A stretch of DNA of 64,000 bases. Origin: Phragmites australis (lineage: Eukaryota > Streptophyta > Magnoliopsida > Poales > Poaceae). A program made the position numbers and the translations under genes. The notes beneath the pieces are model-generated. The model worked only from the letters and a program-made list of their open reading frames with translations. It was not told the DNA's origin and searched no databases. Shown here piece by piece: positions 43,300 through 55,259 of the stretch (its first letter is position 1; each line of letters begins with the position of its first letter). The stretch lies in contig NC_084921.1 of assembly GCF_958298935.1 (NCBI RefSeq), forward strand, positions 2,986,001-3,050,000, written 5' to 3'.

Positions 43300-46031
43300 A
43301 GACATCTTGAGGATAGTTTGATAACTATTATTGTACGAGAACTTCGCATATGGCAAATTCTTGTCTCAACTACTACCGTTCTTCAAAGAACACGCCCTTA
43401 ACATGTCTTCAAGGATTTAATTTACTCTTTCTGTCTATCCATCAATTTGCGGGTGATATGCTTAGCTGAAATGCATTCTTGTATCCATAGATTTATGTAA
43501 GCGTTGCCAGAACTATGAAGTAAACTGACTACCACGGTCAGATACAATTATCTTAGGTATTTTATGTAGATACATAATCCTAGACATATATAACTCCGCT
43601 AATTTCGGACTTTGATAGGTTTCCTAGACTGGAATGAAGTGAGCTACTTTTGTCAACCGATTGACCATGACCCATATAAAATCATATCCTGACTGGGTTC
43701 TAGGTAGGCCCACTATGAAATACATGCTAATTTCTACCCATTTCCAATGGGGTACTTTGAATGGTTGCAGCAATCATGTTGGTCTCTGATGCTCAGCTTT
43801 GACACGCTGACAGATATCACACAAAGCCACGTATTTTGCCACTGCGCATTTTATTCTATACCACCAATACTGATCTTTAAGGTCTTGATACATCTTGTTA
43901 CTCCCTGGGTGAATGGAATATGCTGAATGATGAGCTTCCCTTAAAATTGTATCACAAATAGCCTTCACGTCTGGAACACGAATTCTGTGCTTGTACCACA
44001 CTGTACCTTGCTCATCTTTGGTGAAATCTGGTGCTTTGCCAATTTTGATAAGTTGCTTGATTTCCAAGATCTTTTCATCCTCCAGCTGACTCTTCCTTAT
44101 ATCTTGTTTAAGTATTGAGTATATTTCCATTTTAACTATCTCAGTGTTACACACCATTTTCAAATTCAACTTCTCAAATTCCTTGCATGGTTCAAGACTC
44201 ATCTCTTGGAGAGTTAGAGCATTCACTTGAGATTTCTTGCTTAAAGCATCAGCTACTACATTTGTCTTTCCTGGGTGGTATTTGATTTCCAATTTGTAGT
44301 CCTTGATAAGTTCTAACCATCAGCATTGTCTGAGATTAAGATCTAGTTGAATGAAGATATACTTCAAGCTCTTATGGTCTAAATAGATCTCACACATTTG
44401 ACCTATCAGGTAGTGTCTCTAGATCTTGAGTGCATGCACTACTATGGCATGCTCCAAGTCATGTGTCGCGTAGTTCTTCTCATGTTTCGTTAACTACCTG
44501 GATGCATATGCTACCACATGGCCCTCTTGTATAAACACACATCCTAAACCTTGACGAGACGCATCACAATACACTGAGAATGACTTCTGGGTGTCAAGCA
44601 TGATCAGTACCGGAGCTAAGGTTAATCTTTTCTTTAACTCATTGAAACTAGCTTCTCGAGCGATCATCCACTTGAACTCTGCTCCTTTCTCCAGCAGTTC
44701 CATTATTGGATTTGCTATCTTGGAGAAACCTTCTATGAACCCACGGTAATATCTTGCTAGAGACAAAAAACTACAGATCTCTGAAACATTCTGCGGTGGT
44801 TTTCAGTTCAGAAAATCCCTCACTTTGGATGGGTCCACAGACACACATCCTGCTGATATAATGTGACCTACGAAGGGAACTTACTTCAACCAGAACTCAC
44901 ACTTGCTCTGGCATACAACTGGTTCTCTCTGAGCTTCTAAAGTACTAACCTTAGGTGTTCCTCATGCCCTTCTTCGTCCTTGGAGAAAACTAGAATGTCA
45001 TCAATAAATACTACGATGAACTTGTCCAAATACTCCACTTATTCTTCAGATACATAAAGTAGGCTGGAGCATTTGTCAATCTAAATGACATTAATGTGTA
45101 CTCATACAGACCATATCGAGTAACGAACGCGGTCTTTGAAATATCTGAGGCGTGAATCTTTAGCTGATGATACCCAGACCGAAGGTCGACCTTGGAAAAC
45201 ACACATGCTCCTTTTAACTGGTCAAATAGATATTAAATGCGGGGTAGGGGATATTTGTTCTTGATGGTTACTTCATTAAGGGCTCGATAATCTATATACA
45301 TCATTTGTGTTTCATCCTTCTTTGGTACGAAGATAATTGTGGCTCCCCAAGGTGAAGAGCTGAGGCGGATAAACCCTTTATCTAGTAGCTCTTGGATTTG
45401 CTCCATGAGCTCAGCGAGCTGATCGGCATCCATTCTATATGGTGTCTTATATATAGGAGTTGTTCTAGGTACTAACTCAATGACAAACTCAATTTTGTGA
45501 TCGAGTGGCATACCTTGCAAATCCTCTAGGAAGACGTTTGGAAATTCACTGACCACTCTGCTATCTTCTACTGCATTAGCCTTGTTAAGACTGGCATTGA
45601 CAGCTGACTCCGTCGTGGCTTGGAACTCCACCTTGATACCATCTGTGTGTGTCAACTGTACTATCTTCGTGGCACATCCTATGATTCCATTGTATTTGGT
45701 TAACTAGTCCAGTTCTAATATTATATTGATTCTCTTAGATTCCAAAATGATAAGGTTTGTAAGAAAATCTACCCCCTTATACATATACTTATTTTAGGCA
45801 TACATGCCTTGACTCTATTTCTTCTCCAGGAGAACTAACTAGCACCTGATTTTTCATTAATGCTCTTGACAAATTATATGTAGTCACAAACTGAGATGAT
45901 ATGAAAGAATGCGTAGCACCAGAATCAAACAAAACTGTAGTTGGGTGAGAGTTTGAGGAAAACATACCTAGCACCACGTCAAAAGCATCATGGGCTTCTT
46001 CCATAGCAACATGATTGATGCGACTGTGCAT
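43300..46031 (-). pseudogene. Tekay-like pol: protease, RT, RNase H, integrase, broken
   Basis: Protease has FDSGATHSFIS (about 45938-45906). RT begins with [13 protein letters not shown] (about 45550) and includes [24 protein letters not shown] (about 45190) and the catalytic FIDD at 45008-44997. The RT/RNase H join reads SLARYYRGFIEGFSKIANP, and RNase H has VYCDASRQGLG (about 44575). Integrase has an HHCC finger (HHSAY...CDICQ, about 43935-43815) and the core VGLPRTQSGYDFIW. At the first catalytic position of integrase the aspartate is tyrosine (43720-43722, TAT on the minus strand). In-frame stops and shifts separate the blocks; all match chromovirus order. Confidence 0.9.
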
Positions 46032-46079
46032 AGCATTCTGTCAGGGTTGCTGCTGGTTGTTGCCCTGAATCTGTGCTTG

Positions 46080-47133
46080 ACCTTGCTACTTCTTGGGACA
46101 CTTGTTTGTGAGGTGCCCGAAGTTGCACAACTGAAACACGGGCCAATGTTGCCTGATCCTTGATCGGTACGATTCTTCTACTTGGGTTGGTTGTTGTTAT
46201 TTGGTCACTGCTGCTGATAATTAAGGTGTGACTGCTGCTATTGCAGCTGCTGCACTGGCTGCACTAGCGGCTTATACGCACCTGCAACCTGATTTGGCAT
46301 CTTCTGTGGTGGCCTCTGCTGCTGATTTGGTCCTACTTGGCTGAACATAGAACCTGTAGCAGGGGGGTTGAATCGAGGTTGGGTGTTGCTACCTGAGGAT
46401 TGACCTTTCAGGCTACGCTTGTGTTCTCCCAGATTATGCCTCTTCTTCTCCATAATGAAAGCTCTGTCTACCGGCTTCTGGAAGCTGGGGTACTCATTGA
46501 TCAAGAGGGCATACTGTAGTCATGTATTGGGACCCTCCAGGAAATAGCCTTGCTTCTTCTCATCGGTATCAACATCATTGGGGGCATAGCGAGAGAGCTG
46601 TGTGAACTTGGTGAGGTACTCTCTCACTTTCATGGGTCCTTACTTCAGATTGAGGAAGTCCTTCCTCTTCAGCTTCACTTCCTCTTTAGGGACATGATAT
46701 GCATGAAAGTTGTTCCAAAACTCTACCCATGTGATCTCAAGGAGATCCTCGTGAGCGGTAGTGTATGCTGTCCACCATTCTTGTGCTGGCCTAATATGCT
46801 GGTGAGAGGCAAAGAGAACTCTTTCCCTTTCATTACACTAGCTATCTGCAGCTTACCCTCAATAGTATTTAGTGAGTCATTTGCCTCCATAGGTTCAACT
46901 ACCTGTCAGAAAGTGGGTGACTGAGTACTCAGGAAAGTTCTGAACCTGGACTGCGGCTGTTGTGGTAGTGCTTGCTGGACTTGAGGTTGCTGGTTATTGG
47001 TTGTAGCCTGGACCAGACCTTGGAGTATTGTCATCACTTGGTTGGCATACATCAAATAGGGTGGGGGTGGAAGATCGTGCTGGTTGGCATTGGTGTTCTT
47101 GTTGTTGGTGTTGTTCCCATGCCTGATGTTCAC
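46080..47133 (-). pseudogene. Tekay-like gag, broken
   Basis: N-terminal part at 47133-46906, with a Gln-rich stretch, ends FLSTQSPTF, the usual entry to the gag core. Part of the core is lost to frameshifts (46900-46510). The C-terminal part (46504-46238) has SFQKPVDRAFIMEKKRH and a Gln/Pro-rich linker. The CCHC knuckle near 46140-46090 reads CFSC and GHLTNKCPK in two different frames, so one base is missing between them. Confidence 0.8.
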
Positions 47134-47906
47134 TATCTATTGGTAGCCAAGATACAAGTGGGGGACATAAAAGAAAAGCATGGATGCGTTGCTCCTGCTC
47201 CGCGTGCCGCTTGTGCAAGTCCTCAAGCTCATCGAGGGCTGTGTCAAGCTCGGTGTACGAGGTAGCGGTGAGGCGGACCTGCTCTCAGATAGTCATCTAG
47301 TTCACTGTTAACAAACGCGATGATGACCTCTAGACTGTCGGTCAAATGCTGCATAAACTTGCCGAACTGGGTGAGGCGAAGAACCTGTCTATTCTACCAG
47401 CAGAGAATAGCCAAAGCCTGTTGGACGACGTCCTCGATCCCAGCCTCAGAGTGAACACGATGAACTCGGCAAAGAGCGTCGTCAGTAGCCTTCTCAAACA
47501 TGGTAACCTCCACTATCCAGGAGTAACAACAGCCTCCAAGAGGCACCCTAACTCCCTTGTAGTCTGGGACCTTGTGGAAACCCAAACCCTAAAGCAGGTA
47601 CCAAAGCATGCGGCGGAAGTAGTTGGTGTGCTGTCTGTCGAAATGTAACTTGGCAGGGGGTTGGTGCGCCTAGACAATACTAGCGAGAACCTCTTGAGCA
47701 GGGATCAGAACACGCTTGTGCGGGGTGATCTTCGTGCGGGTCATATAAAATTTCGAAGAAGACAAAAAATTAGTAAGAGTTTTATAAAGAGCAAAAGACA
47801 TAGCAAGGAAAAACTGAAAGAAAAATAATTTTACAAAAGTAGTTTGTACAAACATAAGTCCTTAACACGTTCTTTTCTATCTAGATTGTGTCATATGGTC
47901 AACACA
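47134..47906 (-). other. Leader region of the Tekay-like element
   Basis: Lies between the primer-binding site and gag. Minus-strand frames of 60-75 codons are open but unrecognised; they sit where chromoviruses have the untranslated leader and the less conserved start of gag. Confidence 0.5.
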
Positions 47907-47918
47907 GCTTTGATACCA
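47907..47918 (-). promoter_or_regulatory. Primer-binding site (initiator Met tRNA type)
   Basis: Minus-strand TGGTATCAAAGC lies 4 bp inside the 5' LTR end. It matches the plant retroelement iMet primer site TGGTATCAGAGC at 11 of 12 positions. Confidence 0.85.
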
Positions 47919-47922
47919 CTTC

Positions 47923-50837
47923 TGTAACACCAGTTTTAAAGGAATAAAACTAGGTACAACACATGTATGCTAGAATCAAGTTTCATATATGTGTTACATC
48001 ATCAATGTATCATCATAGTGCCATTATTACAATATCGCATACCTTAATACAAAAGGACCCAAAGGTTTAAAAGAAAAACATAGTGAAAAAGCTAAACTAC
48101 AATGCTATATGGTGTTCCATCTACCACAGACGTCAACCGGGGGATCACCAGCTTAGAAAAGGATCTCCGGATCAAAGTCATCTCTATCGAAGAGTGTAGC
48201 TTCATTGATAGCTTCTGAACAGCAGTAGAATGCAATAGAAAGGAAGTAATGGGTGTGAGTACATAATGTACTCCGCAAGTGTAGGAGAGCATGATATGGA
48301 GCTTAATTCAAGAAAAGGTTAGACACTGGTTTACTGCACTAAGCAACCTTAACCTATAACTTAATCAATATGCAACCTATTTACTAAGTGTGAGACACTA
48401 CTTTTACAAGAAGAACAACTCATCGGATTCCATCCGACTACCAAAAATCACCAGATAATTCCATTGCCCAGCTTCCTGACCATTCATACCAAAATCCTGA
48501 TTCCAACTAATCAAGAAGAAGTCCAAGCTTGCTCTTGATCGTGAGTACGGCTGGTCGATCTGTTTTATATTCTGTAGAGTTTGCACACTTTACCCACGAG
48601 TCATGATCGACTCTTTTACCGATACCCATCGGTACCTTACACACTTTCGAGGTGTGTGCCGAGAGATCACTACAAGGTCATTACAAAGATCCCGCCGACC
48701 TGTAAATACCCACTAAGGTTTCACCGCTAACAGTGATTCTATCACAACAAAAGCCCCCTCTTGTGCCACTCAACTGTCCACTAGTGCCTACAGAACCGGA
48801 GGGGTGGCTAATTAATTGGCCAGGTCGCACCCATATAAGCCTTGTGATTGCGCTATTTAGCCAGGTTACAAGCTTTAAGAATAGGTCCTTAAAATCCCAC
48901 ACAAGAACAACCACAACCAACTGTGCATTTTTCGCACACGTGCATTCCTGCACCATCAGCACACAACCATCCTGTTAGGATCCCTACACCATGTTGTTAC
49001 AAAATTACTATACCCGGTTCATGTTGCATAATTATTTGTCAAATTTAACATTTCCCCAACTATGACAGCAACTGGAATATCTACCCTTCATTTCCTATGA
49101 TTCATCAACAGCGACAAGGATAATCATATAAAACTCTAGTAAACCCTAATCATAGGCTTTTATTTTAGACAAGCATACAATGAAGGATAAAAAACTACAT
49201 ATAAACCCTAAAATAGGAGCACGATGTTCAAGAACACTTGTCTTCAGCTAAGAGTTGCTCGAAGTCTTCAAAAGCTTGGTTTGCAGGTTCAGGAACTGAT
49301 CACCCCCTAATCGACACACCGGAAAAGTATACAAGAGAAACTACTAATAACAGTATACCAAACAGTAATAAAACTTGGTAAATATCTAGTAAAAAGATTC
49401 TACATGGCTCTACAAGAATTTGAGCGTGAAAATCGTCCAAATCGGAGCTACGAGCAAAAAGTCATAAGCATTTAAAGTTCTAGGGGTTTTCTGTAAATGT
49501 TTACCTAATTTTAGAGAATTTCTACATTTCTTTTATATGGAAAATCTTATTCATGTGTGTACGATGTCATAAAGCAAAACAGAAATATTTTTTATTGAAA
49601 AACCCATGGAAAAGTCCATGGACCCATGACAATGGCATGAGGGCCGGTCCATGGTCCACGGTGTTCCGATTACACACTTCAAAGAGGTACGCGATCTGAG
49701 TCGCACAATCAAGATCGGACAGTAGGAGGTGATGGGGGGAGTTTGAACTTGGCTGGCGGCACTGGACATGGTGCAAAAGGGAGAGGGGAGCACAAGGAGT
49801 CTCACCCTAGGGTCCTCGGCGATGAAGAGGGGCGATGGATGGCCGACGATGGCGAGAGGCGACCGGTGTAGCTTGAGCTTGGTGTGGGCTTCTTCTGGTA
49901 GCTAAGAGAGGCCGAAGTCCGGCACTATGGGGTCCCCGAGCACCTGCGCACATGGTGAGGGGATCGGTTTGGTCAGTGAGAGCTCGACGATGGAGAATTG
50001 ACGCGGTGGAGCAACTCACCGGAGACGGGGAAGAAGATGGCACCGATGGAAAATCCGAGTGAGGAAAGGGGTATGAGCAGGTTGAAAATGTGCGAAACCT
50101 CATTGTGAAGGTGTTCTGTGGCTTATATGGGCGCATAATGAAGTGGAGCGGCCGATCAACGGAGAGAAACGACCAGCGGTGCTTATGGCCATAATGGCGT
50201 CGGTTTCCGTTTTGATTGAGCGGTAAATAGGGATAAAGAAGATGGAAACGGGTGGGGGCACTTAATGGAGAGTTAAGGCATTGATTCGAACCATTTTGGG
50301 GAGAGGAGAGAGCGCGTGGAGGCATGGAATTAGCTGCGGCGACAGAGGGGATCGAGCCAGTGAGGGTTGAAGAAGAGGAGCCGACTTGGTCCGGCGCGGC
50401 AGCTTGACTGTGGTGCAGCTTAGCTGGGCTTGAGCTAGGCCTACGCGTCGGTGCAAGGAGGCGAATGCGCGCGAGAGAGGGAGGGGGCGTGGGGAAAAGG
50501 CCGACGTGAGGCCCAAGTGGAAGCGGGAGGGGGAGGGAGGTTTTGGGCCATGTTTAGGGCAGAAATCAGCCTGGAAGGGTTTAGGAATTTAGGAAAAAGC
50601 TTTTCATTTTATTTTTTTAACCATTTTCAATAGAGATTTTAAACAAGCATCTTCTAGCGAATTTTTGCAAACATTTTTCCATACATAAAACCTATTGCAA
50701 TTATTGTGGCATGAATGTATCAAGCACAAATATAACCTATGGCAAATTAAATTTAGAAATTAATTTCTTTCTATTTGAACAAAAAAAATTAGCAAAATTT
50801 TAAACTATTGCGAAAACTGAGAATTTAGGGTGTTACA
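47923..50837 (-). repeat. 5' LTR of the Tekay-like element
   Basis: 2915 bp. The minus-strand start is TGTAACACCCTAAATTC and the minus-strand TATAAG lies near 50123-50130, a position comparable to the TATA in the solo LTR at 21442-24574. Frames within it (for example 172 codons at 50325-49807) are LTR leader sequence. Confidence 0.92.
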
Positions 50838-52420
50838 ACATCCCTTTGCATATCTTTACAAGAGACTTGTTGCGGTACCTTGTGTACAGGTTTGCGCTCA
50901 AGTGTCACACGCACCATATTCTCTTCACATCAGGTCATGTATGGAGTAGTTTGTGCTATTATGCAGCACGTACACACATGCATACGACCCTTGTTGCGGT
51001 CTAAAATGATGCAAGCTCGTTCCCTATTACCCATGACACGTGCCCTCACCAAGGTAAGGAACCACAACCAACTATCATTGTTCTCACTGCCAACCATTGC
51101 AAAGACAAGAGGAATTATTTGATTATTTCCATCCGCCACCATCACTGTCATAAGGGTACCATGATATATGCCACTCAAAAATTTGGCATCCATGCATATA
51201 ACTGGCATGAAATATCTAAAAGCTTTGATGCATTGTCTAAAGGACGAGAATAACCTAATGAGGTATCACTCAGTGGTGTTAGATGACCCATCCTCTAGTT
51301 TGATCGGCTCATCCGTCATGGCTCACTGAGTCTCTGGATTCATCATGGCAATCTTCTACAGTCCCCTCAGAGTATAGTTGTAAGACTTTTCGAAGCTTCC
51401 AAACAACATCTTTAACACCTTCTGTTTTGCTCGTTACACAATATGCTAATTGATCAGCATACTCGTCTTAGTCTGTACTTCTTCCATAATCGATTTTGGC
51501 GACAAACATATGTTCGTGCCAACAATGGTGATGAAGAGTTGGGCTATGAACCTCACATCAACGGTGTGCCTCACATTTCTAACAGTCTTTTTGTTGCATG
51601 TATGTGACATGTGTCTACTGATCACAAAATAGTTCTCATATTTTGGTTTATGTGCTCGTACGAAGTAAGGACAATTCAGGTGCTTGATACAACCTCATAC
51701 TCCGTAGGGTTAGACCGGGCTCACTTGTGGTCCCTTCTTATCGTTATAGCACAATTGCTAATAAACTGGATGACATCAACCCTGTTATGAAACCGTTGTC
51801 CGATCTGGATATCGCTATTTTAGTATCCCCAGTTAGATAATGTGTTATACTCAACGAAGACACAATCCAAAAGCCCGGCACCATGAAAGTACTAGATCGT
51901 CAGTACTGAGTCATCATTGTTAGCAGCTTCTTTATTCCTGTACCACCAGCTTCATCATTGAAGCATCTCGCATCTACCTCAGAAGGCTCCACTCTAGCTC
52001 CCTCTATACCAGAATTGCAATTTCCGACATGCCCTCTCTCCTGCTAGTCTGATCCTTCCACGCTAGTCATTATATCACCTTGCACCAGTCGTGACATTAT
52101 ATTTACGTACACCACTATTTCAAAGTTATCCTCCAATGCATTGCGTGAGTACAAAGTTCATACGTTGTTCCTTCTCATCTCGAACAACGTATGGACAACG
52201 ATCGAGCTATTTGGAACAAGTCATTGCCGCACATCCTCCAGGATAACAGTATGAGACTGCTAGTTTACACGCAAAAGGCTCATAACATGTGATTCCAGGC
52301 CATCTGTGTCAATAGGTAGCTCAATCGTATTCTCTATATACTGGCAGTTCTGAATTGTTACAAGCCTCCCGTACAAAACAGCGGGACGTTCTCCATAATA
52401 AATATGGATAATCATACCGT
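50838..52420 (-). pseudogene. MULE transposase, N-terminal and DDE part (split by gypsy insertion)
   Basis: The minus strand begins near 52420 with MIIHIYYGERPAVLYG-like text, an N-terminal region common in MULE transposases. The DDE core starts near 51205: CMDAKFLSGIYHGTLM, then DGNNQIIPLVFAMVGSEN, DSWLWFL and IILDRNKG. These carry the first two catalytic aspartates. Just before the gypsy insertion HLSANLYTRYRNKSL is read (about 50905-50860). The rest continues at 42200 and below. Stops are present near 52260 and later, so the gene was decaying in addition to being interrupted. Transposases of this type cut at the TIRs and duplicate about 9 bp of target. Confidence 0.88.
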
Positions 52421-53184
52421 ATATGCTAAAAAAATATACATGTAATAAAATAACTACTTAGATGTATGTACAATACACAACTAATTACACCACTCGATAA
52501 ATAATAAGTAAATTAACAATGCAAATTAAATAGTACATTACTTAACCATGCTAAATATTTAAGTAATTAACAATGTTAATTAAATCATCAAAGTTGAATT
52601 CAAATGAAATAATTAATGTTTAACATTTAATTAAAATATTTAATAAACATTAACTAAGCATTATACAACTATTGTGATTAAATATTTAATACATATATAA
52701 AAGTAACAATAAATATTTACTGAATAACTAAGTAAATAATCTAAGTATTTTAATTTATCAAATTAATATAATTAAATAAATGTAATTGAATGGATTATAT
52801 AATCTACTTACTCTAATTATTATTACTAATCTAAGTATTAATTAAATACATAATCTAAGTACTTACCTGAAGGAAAGAGAGCGCTCTTGAGGTGTTCAAC
52901 TCACGTCGCTGCTCCTTGCGTTGCTCCTCTCCTGCTGCTCCTCCTCTTCTCGCATTGCTGCTCCATTCTCTTCTCGCGTTGCTCCTCCTCACGTTGCTCC
53001 TCTCTTGTTGTTCCTCCTCTGCTCATGTTGCTGCTCTCTTCTCTTCTCGCGCTGCTGCTTCTCAACTGAAGTCACAACCTCATTTTATTTGGCAACAAAA
53101 ACAACGCAAGAACCCCCACATGTCACAACTCGCACCGAAAATAGTGACAAGACGTGACGTGAGGTGCCGAAAGTAGCACACGAC
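52421..53184. other. 5' non-coding part of the large MULE
   Basis: Very AT-rich at 52430-52870, then a CTCCT/TGCTGCTC-rich block (52900-53065) that forms open frames in three phases by composition alone. It lies between the transposase start and the right TIR and probably held its promoter. Confidence 0.5.
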
Positions 53185-53479
53185 AGGGTCCAGCTGTATT
53201 CGGCACATGAGATGCTAAATACGACACTGTGCATCGTATTCGATACCTCATATGTCGAATACAGTGGGTTTTCAGTACCTCATATGTCAAATATGATGCA
53301 CAGTGTTGTATTAGGCACATAAGGTATTGAAAACACTCGGGTTCACCCTTTTTCGGTGCATAGTGTACCGAAAACCCATATTCAGTGAATAGGGTACCAA
53401 ATACATACGATATATTTGCAAATACAACATCATATTATCTTTTTTTAATACGGTCTGTTATGCTATATTTTAGGAATTT
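53185..53479 (-). repeat. Right terminal inverted repeat of the large MULE
   Basis: Reverse-complement partner of 31201-31468. It is about 25 bp longer because of a duplicated CATATGAGGTACTGAAAACC-like phrase. Both TIRs include repeated GTATTCG/CGAATAC phrases. Confidence 0.85.
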
Positions 53480-53887
53480 AAGGTCGACGTGACTAGCAAA
53501 TTAAAGCAAAAGGTGCAAAGTACAGTGGAAGATTTTCCCCATTGTACTCAAAATCACTAGCAAACACTTTTCTTGGCGTTTAATGAAATAAGCTTCTATG
53601 GATTTTTTTTAAAACGAGCCGATAATTTTTTCCCATGCTCACTTATTTCCCTTTCTGGCGAAAAAAGCTTTTTTAAATTTATTTCATTATAAATGTCATG
53701 GTTTTGAAATATAACACTACACTTTCGATATTTAAAAATACTATTATGAATCTCCTAAAATTAGATCTATACCATTATTTTAGTCCCAGTTTTAGGAGAT
53801 TCGTAATGTCATGGATTTAATTTTATGAGAATTATAATTGTATCGTTTCAAATACAAAAAGTTTAGTGTATATTTATAAGACTGCGA
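53480..53887. other. Spacer between the two MULEs; no gene seen
   Basis: AT-rich. A short hairpin (GAATCTCCTAAAA and TTTTAGGAGATTC, 53748-53811) could be a remnant of a small inverted-repeat element. Confidence 0.4.
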
Positions 53888-54221
53888 TATTTATAAGAAA
53901 ATAGTCCATTTTTGGTCTCTCAACTATGGCCACCATTCAATTTGTCTCTCAACTTGAAAACCAGAAATCTTACGTCCACAATCTATCAAAACCGTTTATA
54001 ACTCATCCCTGGGTCCTCTGAACGGCTGTTTTGCACACATGGCCGGCTGACTAGGCACCAAGTCAGCACCCCTTTAATACGCCTCCCCCTCCCCCCTCTC
54101 ACACTCCTTAGTCGTTCCTCACCGCCCGCCCCAAATTCATTGTCGCTCTCCCGTCAAAAACCCTAGCACCGCCCCTAAATGGACCCTAGATCCGTTGCCC
54201 CATCGGCCCCGCTCGACCGCC

Positions 54222-54852
54222 ATGGCACGCTCGATGAGCTCTAGATCGGTGCGCTCGATGGTAAGTACTAGTGGAGGGGGTGGTGAGTTCTCCTCCCCGA
54301 TCTCGTATAGAGAGGGACCATTCGACTACTCGCTGGTGGTGTAATGTGAGTGTGGTGCTAAGGTTGCATGATGGATCTCTTGGAGCGACGACAATCTAGC
54401 AAGAAGGTACTTGAAATGTGCTCAAGCTCAGCTAAGTTCAATTCCTTTGATTTTTGTTTCGACTCATTCCCTTCTCTCTGTAGATTTGATCTGATGTAAT
54501 GTATTATTCGTGTGCAGACAAGATTGGAGGTTGCAAGTTGTGGAGATGGTATGATGGTAGGACATCTGAATTTGCCAGACAAGTGTTGGTTGATATGTGA
54601 GATGCGATCAGATCTTTGAGGAAGGAGAACCAAGAACCTAGAGGTGTTGTCCATGTTGCAAATGTAGAGATCCAGAAGTTGAAGTTGAGGAGTGAAGACG
54701 AGGTTGTTGCTCTTGTAAGGTGCCTAAGCTTGAAGAATGAATGTGATGTTGAAAATGTTGCTAGGATTCAGAAACTAGAGAAACAGAGAAAAATGCTGAT
54801 GTATGTTGTTGTTTCTTGTGTAGTGATGGTTGTAAAAAAATTTAGTTTGTAA
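54222..54852 (+). pseudogene. GRF-type zinc-finger protein of the second MULE, three in-frame stops
   Basis: Begins MARSMSSRS at 54222 inside the left TIR, continues GEFSSPISYREGPFDYSL, then CECGAKVA and RRYLKCAQA. An intron follows; exon 2 starts at 54518 after GTGCAG and reads KIGGCKLWRWYDGRTSEFA, with a coiled, basic C-terminal half and stop at 54852. The C-x-C...C...C pattern with a CKLWRWYD segment is the GRF zinc finger found in many MULE accessory proteins. Stops occur before CECG, after AKVA, and after VLVDM in exon 2. It might bind nucleic acid or aid transposition; that is inference. It faces the transposase gene. Confidence 0.75.
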
Positions 54853-54880
54853 TCCCTGAGACATGTAACCAGTGAGCAAG

Positions 54881-55033
54881 GAATGAATGTATGCATGTTG
54901 ATCATTTTCTGCAATTTGCAGTCTATTAGCAATGCAAGAATTAGTGAATGAAAGTATGCATTCTTATCATTTTCATCAATTTGCAGTCTGTTACAAATAC
55001 AAGAATCAGTGAATGAATGTATGCATGTTGATA
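54881..55033. repeat. 65-bp tandem repeat, 2.3 copies
   Basis: GAATGAATGTATGCATG-like starts lie at 54881, 54946 and 55011, sharing CAATTTGCAGTCT. Located downstream of the GRF gene, inside the second MULE. Confidence 0.85.
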
Positions 55034-55259
55034 CCTAATTTCTGTGTGTGAGCAATGAAAGGAAGACATAGTTTTGCACAACAAGCTAGAAGTATTGCAC
55101 ACATATAGACACAAGTAGACCATAATTTGTCTATTATAGTAGCAACATTAAACCCAGGTCTAACATAATTCAGAGCACAATAAATCAGAGTACAATGAAT
55201 CCAAAGTTTGGTATATACATTTTCTTACACATATTAGTAAAGGCATCACTGTGTATTAG

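Larger units (their letters stand above)
42201..50837 (-). mobile_element. Ty3-gypsy chromovirus (Tekay-like) retrotransposon inserted in the MULE transposase
   Basis: 8637 bp between TGTAACACC and GGTGTTACA ends. In its own orientation: 5' LTR 50837-47923, primer site 47918-47907, gag, protease, RT, RNase H, integrase, C-terminal chromodomain, 3' LTR 42661-42201. The chromodomain and LTR style point to Tekay/Del chromoviruses. Flanking pentamers AAAAC and ACATC match at only three of five positions. The same LTR family occurs as a solo LTR at 21442-24574. All coding domains are broken. Confidence 0.93.
31201..53479 (-). mobile_element. Large decayed MULE carrying transposase, PMD and possible SANT-like genes
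   Basis: Inverted repeats at 31201-31468 and 53185-53479 enclose a minus-strand MULE transposase (starting near the right end), a PMD gene and a further small gene. Between them lie younger insertions: the Tekay-like gypsy element (42201-50837) and an LTR block (about 32180-37100) with its own nested solo LTR. Without these the element would be about 8.7 kb. A 9-bp target duplication could not be found; the candidate flanks GGTATGTGC and GGTCGACGT differ. That one element produced both inverted repeats is inferred from their similarity, orientation and the gene content. Confidence 0.75.

Noticed and set aside
49807..50325. 172-codon minus-strand frame
   Set aside because: LTR leader of the Tekay-like element; no protein similarity recognised.
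50930..51122. Plus-strand frame of 80 codons at 50880-51122
   Set aside because: Antisense to the MULE transposase DDE core, which is the clear coding strand.
31192..53489. 9-bp target duplication for the large MULE
   Set aside because: Candidate flanks GGTATGTGC and GGTCGACGT match in only a few positions, so no duplication is claimed.
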